This document shows positions 25,601-36,900 of a stretch of 64,000 nucleotides of DNA, in pieces (position 1 is the first letter of the stretch; the number at the start of each line of letters is the position of its first letter). The stretch comes from Yamagishiella unicocca (lineage: Eukaryota; Chlorophyta; Chlorophyceae; Chlamydomonadales; Volvocaceae). The position numbers and the translations under genes were made by a program. The notes beneath the pieces are model-generated. The model was not told the DNA's origin. It saw only the letters and a list, made by a program, of their open reading frames with translations, and ran no database searches. The stretch spans positions 558,001 through 622,000 of the forward strand of contig BDSL01000045.1 in NCBI GenBank assembly GCA_003116995.1, given 5' to 3'.

Positions 25601-27037
25601 CTGGACGAGCTTCCCGTACAGCCGTGGGCGTGCAAAAAGGCAGCACGGGAGGCAGCGGGTGGCCCCAGCCTGCTGCCCAACGCATCGGTAGAAAAGGTCT
25701 GGCCTGATCTGTTCGAAGACGCGAACATCTTGCTCACGTTGTTAATGTTCTGCATCAACGGCTTCCAGAAGCTCTGCGCTGGCGCCGCTGCCACCACCGC
25801 CACCGCTGGAACCTCGTCCACTGGTGGCAGCAACACAGGCAGCACGAGCGACCTGCAGCAGGAGGCCCTGGCGTACGCCTTGCGGGGGGGCTTCGTGCTG
25901 GCCGCAGTCATGGGGCACCAAGTGGCTTGCGTGGCGTGGCGTCGCGAGCTCGTCGAGAAACTGGTTATGATGCGCGAGTTTGTCGAGCAACTGGTTCGGG
26001 ATCATGTGCGAATGCTGCGCGAGCGCGTGCGATGGAGGGAGCTGCCAGCCGAGATCCTGGTGGCGTGCGGGGCACAGCAGCTGCTGGCGGCAGCGGCGGA
26101 GATGGCTTATGCGGAGAACCTCGCCCGCCGCCACGGAGGAGCCGGTGGGGTCGACAGCGGGATCATGCAGGAATTGGCGTCGACGATGTTGGAGCTCGCC
26201 GGTAGCCCGGAATTCAGACCGCATGTGAGCGACTGGCTGACACCACCGCCGGAACCTCGCACCCAAGCACCCAGCAGGTCGGGCGCCAGTGGCACGCGCG
26301 GCATCACTGCCACCGGCTTGGAGGCACCGCTGCTGCCACTGTGGTACACCGTGGAGCGCCTGGCCTCCTTTTGCACCTACCTAAAAGCGCTGGCGGGTGG
26401 GGAAAACGTGCAGGTGAGTGTGGAGCGCTGAGGGGCTGGGGCTGCTGCGGGTAGGGAGGGGGGCTGACAGTAGCGAAGCCTTGGCTGATGACCTTGGCTA
26501 TGCTATGCCCTCCTGTCGAACAACGCGCGACGAATCCTGCCGCTGCGTTCTCCTCTTCCCCGCTCCCTCTTGCCGATGAACTGCGGCTCGTCCTGGACCG
26601 CCGGCCGCCTACTTTGACTGAAGGTGATTGGCGCGGAGCTGGTTGCCCTCCGCCCTGCCTCTGGTAACCCGGCGGGAACCATCGGGGCACAGGTACGGCT
26701 CCATATGCTGTGCGAGTCCTTGGCGGGTAAAGAGCGGCCCAAGCGGCCGCCACAGAGCAAAAATTCGGAGCCCATGCTGCCACCGCCGCCGCCGCCGCCC
26801 TTGAAGCTGCGCCGCCTGCCCGTGTGTGGCAACCCGCGCTGCATCAACTTCAAGGGGCTCAGCGAGGGGGGGCAGCTGACTCGGATGCGGTGCGGCGGCT
26901 GCAAGGTGGTGCGCTACTGCGGGCCTGGCTGCCAGAGCGCGCACTGGGACTTGGGCCACAAGGCGGAGTGCCCGGTTATTCGGGCTGAGATGGCGGCAGC
27001 AGGGGCCGGGGCTTCACAGGGCGCGGCGCGGGGCTAG
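22672..27037 (+). CDS. Large MYND-type zinc-finger protein (1219 aa, four exons)
   Basis: Exons 22672-24784, 25145-25322, 25459-26413 and 26624-27037 join in phase to 1219 residues. The MYND finger is at residues about 1150-1198 and has all eight ligands: CGNPRC, then CGGC, YCGPGC, a His in SAHWDLGH, and the last Cys in KAEC. MYND domains bind proline-rich partner peptides. The rest of the protein is alpha-helical and Ala/Leu-rich, with a Pro-rich hinge (residues about 260-305) and a charged Glu/Lys segment (about 450-510). The 5' exon could start earlier in the same frame, but 22672 is the first ATG. Large MYND proteins of this layout are common in volvocine algae; no precise function can be given. 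The introns are short, and the one at 24785-25144 contains a run of TAGCTCCC-type repeats. Confidence 0.85.
24951..24992 (+). repeat. Short tandem repeat (CTAGCTCCCTAG-type) in a MYND gene intron
   Basis: About four to five imperfect copies of a 9-10 bp unit, CTAGCTTCC or CTAGCTCC, lie in the intron 24785-25144. Confidence 0.85.
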
Positions 27038-27372
27038 GAGGTGGTGGCGGGTGTGGCGCTGCGTCGAGCCAGCAGCCGTATGAGCGGCAAAGGAGTGAGG
27101 GTAGTGTGGGTGTACGGGTGGTAGGGGCTGCGTGGCGTAGGGCGCGGCGCCCGAGCCTGACTAAGGCCTGGCGGGGGAGGGGTTAGGCGGGGGGGCCAGC
27201 AGGTCCGTCCGCGCCGTATGGTTGGGTGGTCGGGCCTTATGTGGTGGTACCAGGGGGCTGTGTTGGCCGTACCGGTTAGTGGTCGCCTGTTGGGTGGTGG
27301 CCCACTCCTCGGCGTTGTCCAGGCGGGCTTGGTAGGGAGGGGGAACGAAGGTTGTTGGAGGCTCGCCTTTGG

Positions 27373-27377
27373 TGTAA
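27373..27377 (+). promoter_or_regulatory. TGTAA polyadenylation signal candidate for the MYND gene
   Basis: TGTAA is the volvocine polyadenylation signal. This copy lies 336 nt after the MYND stop codon, and it is the first one I see on that strand. Confidence 0.45.
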
Positions 27378-27556
27378 TGCACGCCAACTGCAGAAGCCTG
27401 TCTTCGCGTGCCTTCATTGCTGCCTATAACAATTTGATTCGTGAGGAACGTCGCGTTTCGTGACTCCTTCCTTTTGGTGGCGGCTTACGGGGCTTTCTTT
27501 CGGTGAGGGGCGTTGCTGGATGGAGCCTAAAACACGCCATCGGACGCGAACCCACA

Positions 27557-27677
27557 GTTGCTTTGAGGGCGGTATTTGGACAGGTTGCCCTTGTGATGCT
27601 TTTGAGGGCGGTATTTGAACAGGTTGCGCTTGGGATGCTTTGAGGGCGGTATTTGGACAGGTTGTGCTTGGGATGCT
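27557..27677 (+). repeat. 39-bp tandem repeat, three copies
   Basis: Three imperfect copies of a unit of about 39 bp, each containing TTTGAGGGCGGTATTTG followed by ACAGGTTG and GGGATGC-like sequence. Confidence 0.9.
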
Positions 27678-28430
27678 TTTGCACTTGGAGGCCTTCGGTC
27701 TTCGGCCTTCAAGTGGAGGACAGCTCAAGCTTTACGTGGAGGGCAGCTCAAACGTAGCGACGTGCTCCCACCAAAGCCTGGGCGCCGCGCAGAAAAAGTA
27801 CTATTTGGTAGGGACTCTGACTTCTGGAAGCCACATCTGCCACCGAGGAGGAGAATGGTTGAGTAGGAAACCCATAGGCCGAGGAGGAGAGTGGGGGAGC
27901 AGGTATCGGGTGAGGCACTGGCCCAGCAGCATGGGGTGCAGTGGGGCTTGCTGTTTCCTCTGGGCTCTTGGTTGTGAGGCTCTGGGCTCCTGGATCCTCT
28001 GTTTCCTCTGGGCTCCTGGTTGTGAGGCTCTGGGTGGTTTGCCCTTAATCCCCCATACGGTGGTCCAGTGTGTCAGCCCGCTTTCTTACAGGATCGAGGA
28101 GGAAACCCTAGGCCATCCATCCGCCAGCCCCGAAGCATCTGTAGCGTCCAGAAAACATAAAAAACTTGACGTAAAGAGTCGTGTCCAAGCTCTGCTGCGG
28201 CACGTCGCCTGCACACTGACACCCCATAGGTCTACAACCTCGGCTCCAGAACCATGACCTCCACTCTAGGCCGCCCCTCGTCCTTGGACCACTCCCTGCC
28301 CTGCGTCCCCGTGCAAGTGCCGCGTCAATGGAGTCATGAAACTCCTTCGCAGGTGGGGTGCTGATCGCAACTGGCTGGTGCCCACCACTGCGTACCGGAC
28401 GACGGCACCAAACCGCTCGGCTATAAAGTC

Positions 28431-28504
28431 AAACCAGCTGCCGCCACATCACTGTTGGTGAAAACTCAAATCAGCTGCCACCACGTCTCATGTTGGTGAA
28501 GACT
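28431..28504 (+). repeat. Duplicated ~37-bp segment
   Basis: Two adjacent copies of a sequence running from AAACCAGCTGCCGCCAC to GTTGGTGAAAACTC, with five or six differences between them. Confidence 0.8.
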
Positions 28505-28894
28505 ATCCCAGCATGCCCCAGGCATAAGACTCTGGCTCCCTCCGACAGCCTGGCCCGACATGCTGGACCATGCTTATTATGTACAGTTGGGCGCACGCCG
28601 GGCATCCCTTCAGACGGTGCTCTGCACGCTGGCAGTAATGCCGCACTCCTAGGACCGCGCCGATGCCCTTGCGGCTATGGCAGCCGGTAAGGCCGGGCAA
28701 TTTTACCGATACACCAGCCGGGTCACCAGCTGGGTCACCAGCACCGATCATCACCAGCACTCCTTTCGACAGTGTCCCATGCGAGCGCACCCGCCTCGGC
28801 AAGTGCACCTTGCGGCCAGAGCCACGGCCACTTTATTGCTACGCTGCGGCCCGGCACTGTCGTACCAACTGCCCGCCCGCCCCCCAGCACGGGC

Positions 28895-29830
28895 TCAGAC
28901 GTATGCCGCTCCGGAGCTGCTATCTGAAAGTTTTTGGACGAGCAGCTCCTGCTCGCCCTTCACCTTGATGAGCGACTGCTCCTCCATCTGCAGCCTTTAG
29001 CACAAAAGACAGGCAGGCAGGGGCGCAGGACCCAGAGGGCGTCATTGGGTTTTGTTGGGGGTGACCGTATATTGATGTCTGCTCGCAACCAGGGCGTCCA
29101 TTCCGTACCTCTCTAGCTCTTCCTGCTTCTCCGAAAGCATACGCTCTTGTTCCTTCTTTTTACGGATGCGCTCCTGTGGAACGGTGAGACAACACTCAAG
29201 GATATTCGTGAGGAACGGGGAGCAGATACCTACAACTTTCAGCGTCCAGCACTTCCCCCCTTGCGAGCCCATTGCGTGTACGATATCTGCGAGCTTCCCC
29301 AAGCGCTATCCTCATGTGTGGGTGCATGGTAGTTAGTGTTGAGTCCCCTATGTGTTCTTCCCTCCCCTTGCCTCGCTGAGCGCTGCCACTTTGTTACGAA
29401 GCCCAATCGCTTTTAGCTTTTCTGCCTCGAGACGCTCGACCTGAAGGGATGTTGCATCACGTGCGGTTGCTGAGTATGAGACACGGCAAGGAGTGTAAGC
29501 GCAGAGTGCATGTCAGCGCTCACACCTGCTGGTCGATCGCCGAAACGTACTTCTCAACGAGACTTTGTAGGCTTTGAATGTTGCTGATGAAGACATTCGT
29601 ATTATCCTGTGGGAAGAGGTGAACAATGTTGCAAACTAGAACTGCAGTCCTAGAGCCTCTCTTCCCCCACCTGCAGCGACTTGGATGAGTTGTATTTGTC
29701 CACATCCAAAATTCGCACATGAAAATCCTGCATAGCACATCGTGCCGGTTAGCTCCATGGCTTTCTTGACGCTTGGACCCTTAGAGGTGCATACCTCGTC
29801 AAAGTAAACTCCCCGGTCTGCGGCGTCCAT
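28895..29830 (-). CDS. IFT20: Intraflagellar transport protein IFT20
   Basis: Six exons: 29795-29830, 29671-29727, 29526-29606, 29372-29440, 29109-29173 and 28895-28994, giving exactly 135 residues. IFT20 is the small coiled-coil subunit of IFT complex B that also links Golgi-derived vesicles to the flagellum. The translation starts MDAADRGVYFDE, continues DNTNVFISNIQSLQSLVEKY and VERLEAEKLKAIGLRNKVAA, then a charged coiled coil (ERIRKKKEQERMLSEKQEEL) and a tail ending SSSGAAYV. This agrees with the family in order and length. The fourth intron has a GC donor (GAG|GCAAGG): without it the frame runs into a stop within nine codons. The last junction (GAGAG|GTACGG to TAAAG|GCTG) was chosen because it preserves the residue spacing of human IFT20. 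The gene is divergent from the cyclase receptor gene. Confidence 0.96.
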
Positions 29831-30910
29831 AGTAAGCTGCTAGCAAAAGTATAAGGATATATGCGAAGGACACAGTTGGGCAGCGGCCTGAATCAATGCA
29901 CTTCGTGCTTGTAATGTATCCCTCTGTGCTAGAATATGTTGTCTGTTTGAGCTGTATACGGACGGAATAAATAATTTTGGTTATTGGGTTCCTGCTGCGA
30001 AAAGATACATGGAAGTCTCCGAAACCGTCTTGCTTTCAGGCATCTCTGCTGAAGAGGCTGTTTGGAAACGCGGTACATGCACACGTCTATAAGCACTTGT
30101 TACTCTACGCACAGCCTTCAAAAAATGCTTCATAGAATGACGACAATGTCAGCGACCGTGGACCGCAATACCGGTAGTGCACGCACCAAGGTCTACTTGA
30201 AGTCTACTTGACTTTCGATACCTGCCGAAAGGGAAAGATATGTTCCTCTCAGCCAGTCTTACTCCAAACCGCAGGCCAAAATACGCATTTTGGGCTGTCC
30301 CGGCGGGGGTCACGATGCCGAACGGATTGCTTGACCTTTACTTAACATGCAATACACCCTGGAACAGCAGTCAGGAAGCTGTAACAAGTATGCAAACCTG
30401 TCCGGCCTGCGTCAATGCAGTACGCGCGCGTTGAGTACGGTGGAAGCGCGACTCTCCTTTCGTTGGGGAATCTTCCACAAGTACCTTGTCACTTGCACGC
30501 TCGATTTGAAACCGCTGGCGCAAATACGTAAAAATGGCGTGAACAAAGATGTGCCGCGAGCAACACATGGCTCCGACCTTCCGAGCTTGCTGTATACCTG
30601 TGCAACAAAGCGGCCATGAAACGTGATATGGCCTACATCATACCTGCCGGCCTAGGAGTTCGGTTGTGCCGCACATTCTCGTGTCGTCGTGTGACATGCT
30701 TACACCGCTCATGTACGGACATAACTCGTCATGATTCCCATCAGGATGGGATGGCTTGCAAGCGTCGGCAACCACACAGCTGTACCAAACCTTCAACACC
30801 GCAAAAGTTACTTCACATCGCGCAGGAATGCGCTCCTCAATAGGCGCCGAACAAATAACGGCCTCCTCAACAAAGTTTTGAGACCTTACGCGCACAGCTT
30901 GCTCTGCAAC
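29831..30910. other. Divergent intergenic region between IFT20 and the cyclase receptor
   Basis: About 1.1 kb, noticeably A/T-richer than its surroundings, lying between two start codons that face away from each other. It should contain both promoters. Open frames in it (for example 30347-30619) are unremarkable. No clear TATA box position could be assigned. Confidence 0.5.
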
Positions 30911-33900
30911 ATGCAGCGATCCTGTACGTTGCTATATATAGTAGCGACGGCGCTCCTTCTCCTGTCGAGCTTAGCGCCAATAGCTTGTCAATCGGTTCGC
31001 GCGACGACGGAGCTATTTGCCTGCATAAGCCGCACGGCAGCGCGAATCAAGTAAGCTGGGATGCGGACACGGTGCGGTAATATTCCAATGAGTGGGGCGT
31101 GCCGTGTACTGTACGCGTCATGTTTCTGTGTAGTATTGGGTTACTCGCTGGAGCGGCGGTCGAGGACACTCCAGCACTCTCACGAGGCAGTATCTGCATG
31201 ATTATGTCCTGTCAGGGTAACAGGTGGACGTTTGGGTTAGTGGTAACAAAGTTCGTCATGTGTGAGAGCCCCTGGCGCATGTGTGAGAGCCCCTGGCGCA
31301 ATCTTCCTGCCAACCTTTGCTTGCAGCTGTTCGGGCAACGTGTACACTGCTGGAGATGTAGCGACTGGTGCCATCCCGAACTGTGGGATGGCGTATTGGC
31401 AGCCAGAAGCCGCAACCACTCGCACGGTGGGGGCAACCGGGGGTGGGTCCTGTTGAATGATCTCCCGGGGTTATCTGTCGTGTTGTCCGGTATGGGCTGG
31501 CCGTACGGTTACTCCATAAGGTTTCCATCGGGCGGCGCGCGCGAACACGGCAATACACACACGGACAGGCAGATGTTATGCCCGTTTGCTCTTGCTGGGC
31601 TGCCCGACACGGCCCGGCGAGGAGTGCATCTGCGCGGCTTGGAAGCGGTAACCCTACTGGATGGCATGGTTTCGGAGTCGTACCTAGGCAGCGGCGCCCG
31701 TCCAGAGCGTGCCATGGCTGCACCAGGGTGAGGGTGCCCGCCCCGAACCTGGCTGTCCGCACCCACCACCAAGCCTCCACTTTCCCTTCGTGGCTGCCAC
31801 GCAAGCCGACGGGCAGCAACCCGCCCCAGCCCCGGCCCGCCGCAACGCCCGCCGACCCGCGGTTCCGCTGGGGCCTGGTGCACCGCCCCGGCGCCGCCTA
31901 ATCCCCTCCCCTCCCGTCCCCTCCCTTCGTTTTCCGAAGACGGATGGAGCGTCCTCACCTCTCCCCACTCCACACCACCCCGCATCCCGGGGCTGGCCAT
32001 TCACAACTTCGGCTCCTCTGCCCCTACACCACACCACCGGTGTTGCGCCCCCTCCCGCTTCTCCCCGCTGCTGCCGCAGGCGGTCAAGCTGCTGCACCCA
32101 AACATCTTCATCACCAACAGCACCGTCATTCCGCTGGCCGCCAGGATGTCGGGTTCGATGAATGTGCGTACGGCATGCTTGCCAGCTCCGAAATCACGCC
32201 GACCCTCGTGCCGTGTTCTGCGGTGGCCTTGCAGTTTGGAGGGGGGAGGACGCCTCGGAAGAGAGGAGGAGGTACCGGAGGTTTGTTGGTTGTAACAGCG
32301 TTATCGGTAATGGTTTCGGAGCGCATGGCCCTCACGCATTCCCCCCATCGCGCTCTGGCGGCAGCGTTGAAACACGACAGTATCGGTATCCCTGCACCGC
32401 TCCCTTCCTCCGAAACAACACCGCCGTCCTCCTCGCGCTCGCTCCGAAACTGTGCCGCCTCACGCCGCCGCCTGCCGCCTGCAGTACACTCTGGGTATCG
32501 ACGTTGTGGAATCGAGGGCCTGGACCCGAGAGCCGCTGCAGGAGTTCCAGGACCGGCCCCTGGGACTGGTGAGCCACGGCTTCCACTCCAGGCTCCCCCA
32601 CTGGGTTTTCGCTGGGGTTCTGGTGTACGGCGGTAGCAACGGGAAAGCAACGGTCTGGCGATGGCCAACCCGCTGGCGGCTGAGTGCAGGTCCGCTGTCT
32701 GGCTGGCTTCCCTGGTGGCTTGGGAGCGGGTTCCAAACCCAATCGGTGGCTTTGGGGCTGGGAATAAACCCAACCACATTCGGCATCCTGGCACGCGGTG
32801 TGAAGCCCGTGCCCCCCTGCTCTGGTCCCCCCTCCGGTCCCCAAACCGCTCTCCCCCTCTTGCCCCCGCAGCGGCAGGCCTGGTTCCTGGACCCGGTGCT
32901 CACTGCCGACATGGCGGACGAGCCGGTGGCTGCGTTGCAGGACTTGAGCAAGCTGGTGCTGCAAGACCGCAACCTAAACGTGCGGCAGGAGAGGGGCAGG
33001 AGGGGGGCAGGAGGGGGGCAGGAGGGGGGCAGGAGGGGGGCAGGAGAGGGGCAGGAGGGGGCCAGGAGAGGGGCAGGAGGGGGGCAGGAGGGGGGCAGGA
33101 GGGGGGCAGGAGGGGGCCAGGAGGGGGGCAGGAGAGGGGCAGGAGGGGGGCAGGAGGGGGGCAGGAGGGGGGCAGGAGGGGGCCATAAGAGGGGCAGGAG
33201 AGGGGCAGGAGGGGGGCAGGAGGGGGCCAGGAGAGGGGCAGGAGGGGGGCAGGAGGGGGGCAGGAGGGGGGCAGGAGGGGGGCAGGAGGGGGGCAGGAGG
33301 GGGGCAGGAGGGGGGCAGGAGAGGGGCAGGAGGGGGGCAGGAGGGGGGCAGGAGGGGGGCAGGAGGGGGGCAGGAGGGGGGCAGGAGGAGAGCCCGTGGG
33401 TCAACGCTTGGAGAGGAATGTGGGGGCCAGGGAGGGAAGAGTGGGAGTTGGCCCAGATGAGGGGATGGGAGCGAATTGAGGGGTGGCAGCCAGAAGGGGT
33501 GGCCTGTAGGCAACCTGACCGCTGGCCCCGCAGTAGGCCTGGCCCAATCTCTCCATCGAGTGACGCCACCCCCCCCCCGTCCATCACATTGCTCCAGTAA
33601 CCAGTATGCGCCCGCATCCTCGCTGTCCGCCGACCATGCGCCCACTATCTTGTCGTTTTTCGTGTCACCGGTCTCACACCACCCCCTCCTCTCGCGGACA
33701 TATATACTCCTCCCTCATCTCCTGTCCCCTCATTCCCCATCCTCTCATCTCCTGCCCCCTCCCCTCCTCGGTCGCTACACGGTGCCCTGCCCACCACCAC
33801 CGTCGGCTTCGTGGCCGCAGTGGAACGGCTACGGGACGTTCTTCCGCAGGTGAGCGCATGCAGCCCCAAGCCCCGGGGCCGGGGCCGGGGCCGGGGCCAG

Positions 33901-36900
33901 GCGGCGGGGCTAGGCGTGCGGGTCCAGGGAGGCCTGTGCGCAGGTGCCTTGGGAGTGGTTGGTGACAGTTAGCGGATAGCGGTTGGTGGCGGCCTATGGT
34001 ACGGCGGCGGTCGGCCCTACTATACCCCCGCCGCCTCGGTCGACGACAGCGCACGCGGCGCTAGGAAGCGGTTGATGCAACCGATTAAGGTACCCTGCCG
34101 TGACCGCTGTGCTGGGGGACCCAATCGGTACCCGGCCATTGCAGTAACTAGCATACCGGTAGTAGTCGAGAGCGCAACTCTATGAACCGCTCCCAACCGC
34201 GCAGGTTCGCGTCCGTGTACGACGGCAAGGTGGTTGGCCTACCCGTTAGTGCCGCCATCATGCTCTTCTACTACCGGTACGTGCCGGGTTGGTGGAGGCC
34301 GGGGCGGGCAGGTGGAAGGTTGAGGGTTTGGGTTTGGGCGTAGGGGGGTGGGTGGGAAGCGCAAGTGCGGTGGCTGCCAAACACCGGAGCGGGGCGGGGC
34401 GGGGCGACCTGCCCGACGCGCCACTGATACTTGCGTCATGACAGCGCACGCGCTAGTCGCGGGGGAGGAGGGTTTTAGGGTATTTAGGTCAAGGGCTGCA
34501 AAGGCGGCCCCCCTCTCACTCTCTCCCCTAAGCCAGCTAGCAACGGTGGTGCCGTACACGTACGGCGCCGCCGTACCCTGCTGGCGCCGGGGTAGGTTGC
34601 ACACCTGTCCGCCGCCCTCCTCCCTCCCCCTCACCCCCTGTACGCCTCTTGCTCTACCCCCTACGTCCCCCTACAACACCCCGCAACCCTGCAGGCGGGA
34701 CTTCTTCGACGCCCAAAAGATTACCGTGCCCGCCACCTGGGAGGAAGTGCTTGAGATCGCGGAAAAGTACAACGGGACGGATCTGGACGGCTCGGGGCGC
34801 GGCGCGTGGGCCTTTTGCATGCCCCGGCAAGCAGGTGAGGCCGGCTCGGCCGCGGAGCGGCGGCGGGGGACGACCGTGGTTCCGGAGCTAGGGGCGGCCT
34901 CGGCGGTGGCGGCGGGACGTGGACGATGAGGGAGGGGGCTAGAGTTGCCTTTGGGCTGCTGCGTTTGTTTCTAGGTGGTTGGAGCTTCAGAGGCCAGGGC
35001 TGTGCACGTGGCGGGCCAGGGGTGTGTACGCGGCAGGGTTCTGTGGGGAAAGGGGAATGGGTGAATGGCGGGGGGCGGCTCGCGACTCGCTCCGCCGGTC
35101 CGAATACGGAGTGTCTGACGGAGGCTAGTTTTGCACAGGTGGGAATGACAAACACATGGGGGCGCCATGCTGCTGCAGCAGCTCGTCCCGCGGCGACGAG
35201 ATCCGCGATCCGTACACCTCCGGCTGTGGCCTGCCGGTCTGAACCTCAAAACATCTTGAAGCCCTTCTGTATGTGCCCCCCTTCCTCCTCCTCCTCCTCC
35301 CCTCTCCTCCTTCCTCCTGCTCCCCCCTCCTCCTCTCAGGCTGTTACAACGGATACACCTTCCAGACGATTCAGGTCCCTTTCATGCAGGCTCTGGGCAC
35401 CAGCCAGGGCTTCCATTTCGACCACGAAACCATGAGACCGCTGCTGAACAACTCGGGTAGGGGGGGGGAGGGGAGCGAGGAAGCCCGTTGATGCGAAAAA
35501 GACAGGGTAGGTGGGGGAGGGGAGCGAGGAAACCCGTGGGCATCGCAGGAGAATCAGACAAGTGGTCTTGGGCGACGGTGGGGCGGCTGGGCGGGCGGTT
35601 TGAGGGGTCACAGGGTTTTGAGGTGTCACAGGGTTTGGGGTGTCACAGGGTTTGAGGTGTCACAGGGTTTGAGGTGTCACAGGGTTCGAGGGGTCACAGG
35701 GTTTGGGCAGCCGGGCATCTGCCTGGTAGGCCGCCGCCCTAGCGAAGCAAGCTTCTCGGACAGCCAGACAGGCAGTCAAGGCAGGGGAAGGAAAGGGGGG
35801 GGGGTACAGCCAAGCTTACGAAGCGGCGGGGGCGCTGCTAGGTGGCAGGAAGCTGTCGCGCCCGCCACGTAGCGGGTGGTCCCGCCTGGCTGCCTGGGGC
35901 CCTGCAGCGATACTGCTGGGGCACCTTGCCCTTACTGTGGCCCCTCTCCACGCCGCTCCGGAACCAGGCACCCGTCGCGCCGCCGAGCTGTACCGGCGCC
36001 TGTCCCGCTTCATGGCGCCCGCGGAGCCGGTGGCCTGCCTGCCGGTCAGCCTGTCGTTCGTGTGGGGCAACTGTCTCATGGCAGTGGGCACCACGCTCCA
36101 CTTCAAGGTGTGTATTCCGAAGGTTGAGGGTGCAGCGCATTGGATTGGTTCGGGGGAGGGTGGCGGGCGGGGAGGAAGGGGGAAGGCCAGGGGCGGTGGC
36201 GCGTGTGTGTTTTGCGACAGGTCAAGGGCTTGGGGGCGGGGGAGACGGTGCTGACGGAGTTATGAACACACTCGCCCCTGACCGCCGCCCGGGCAGCAGT
36301 ACGGCACCCCGAACAGACGTACACCCCCCCAGCCCCCCCAGCCCCCCACACAAGCATACATACCTACACACACACCCCACGGGGAGGGGGTTTCGTGCCC
36401 TGTTTCGTGAGGATGACCCCGCCTCCCGCCCCGCAGTCTCTCCATCCTCAACGGCCGACCCGCGGGTCACGCTGATTCTCCCTCGCCGCCTCGCCCCGCC
36501 TGCAGTACACCACCTTCAACAACAGCCGCAACAACGTGACTCGTGTTCGCGGCAAGACGGGCACCTCCCTACTCCCGGGTAGCATGGAGGTTCAGGACAG
36601 GGTCACCGGGAAGATGGTCAAGTGTGACCAGACCACGTGTCCGTACGGCAAGCTGCATACGCTGTCGGTGCGTCCAGGGAGGGAGGCAGGGAGGCCGCTT
36701 GGGCGGGAGGGATCCTGGCATCAAAGGCACCGTGTGCATGTATGTGGGGAGGAAGGGTACGCAAGAACGTGGGCAATCAATGCTCACTCGCCAATTCGCT
36801 CACTCGCCCACTCGCTCACTCGCTCGCTCACTCACTCCCTCGCTCGCCTCGCTCACTCACTCGCCCAACTCGCGGTGCAGAACGGCACCACCCGGTGGGT

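Larger units (their letters stand above)
27038..28894. other. Intergenic between convergent MYND and IFT20 genes, with repeats
   Basis: About 1.9 kb with no supported gene. It holds the 3' ends of two convergent genes, a likely TGTAA polyadenylation signal for the MYND gene at 27373, a 39-bp tandem repeat at 27557-27677 and a duplicated segment at 28431-28504. Open frames across 27527-28257 are mainly produced by the repeats. Confidence 0.55.

Noticed and set aside
30932..30941. TATATATA as a promoter element
   Set aside because: It lies inside the signal-peptide codons of the first receptor exon, downstream of the chosen start. The signal peptide and donor site fit coding use better.
32452..33645. 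Very long Pro/Leu-rich or Gly/Arg-rich ORFs on both strands
   Set aside because: They arise from the 11-bp minisatellite, which leaves several frames open. The real exons at 32485-32568 and 32872-32979 end at good donors before the array.
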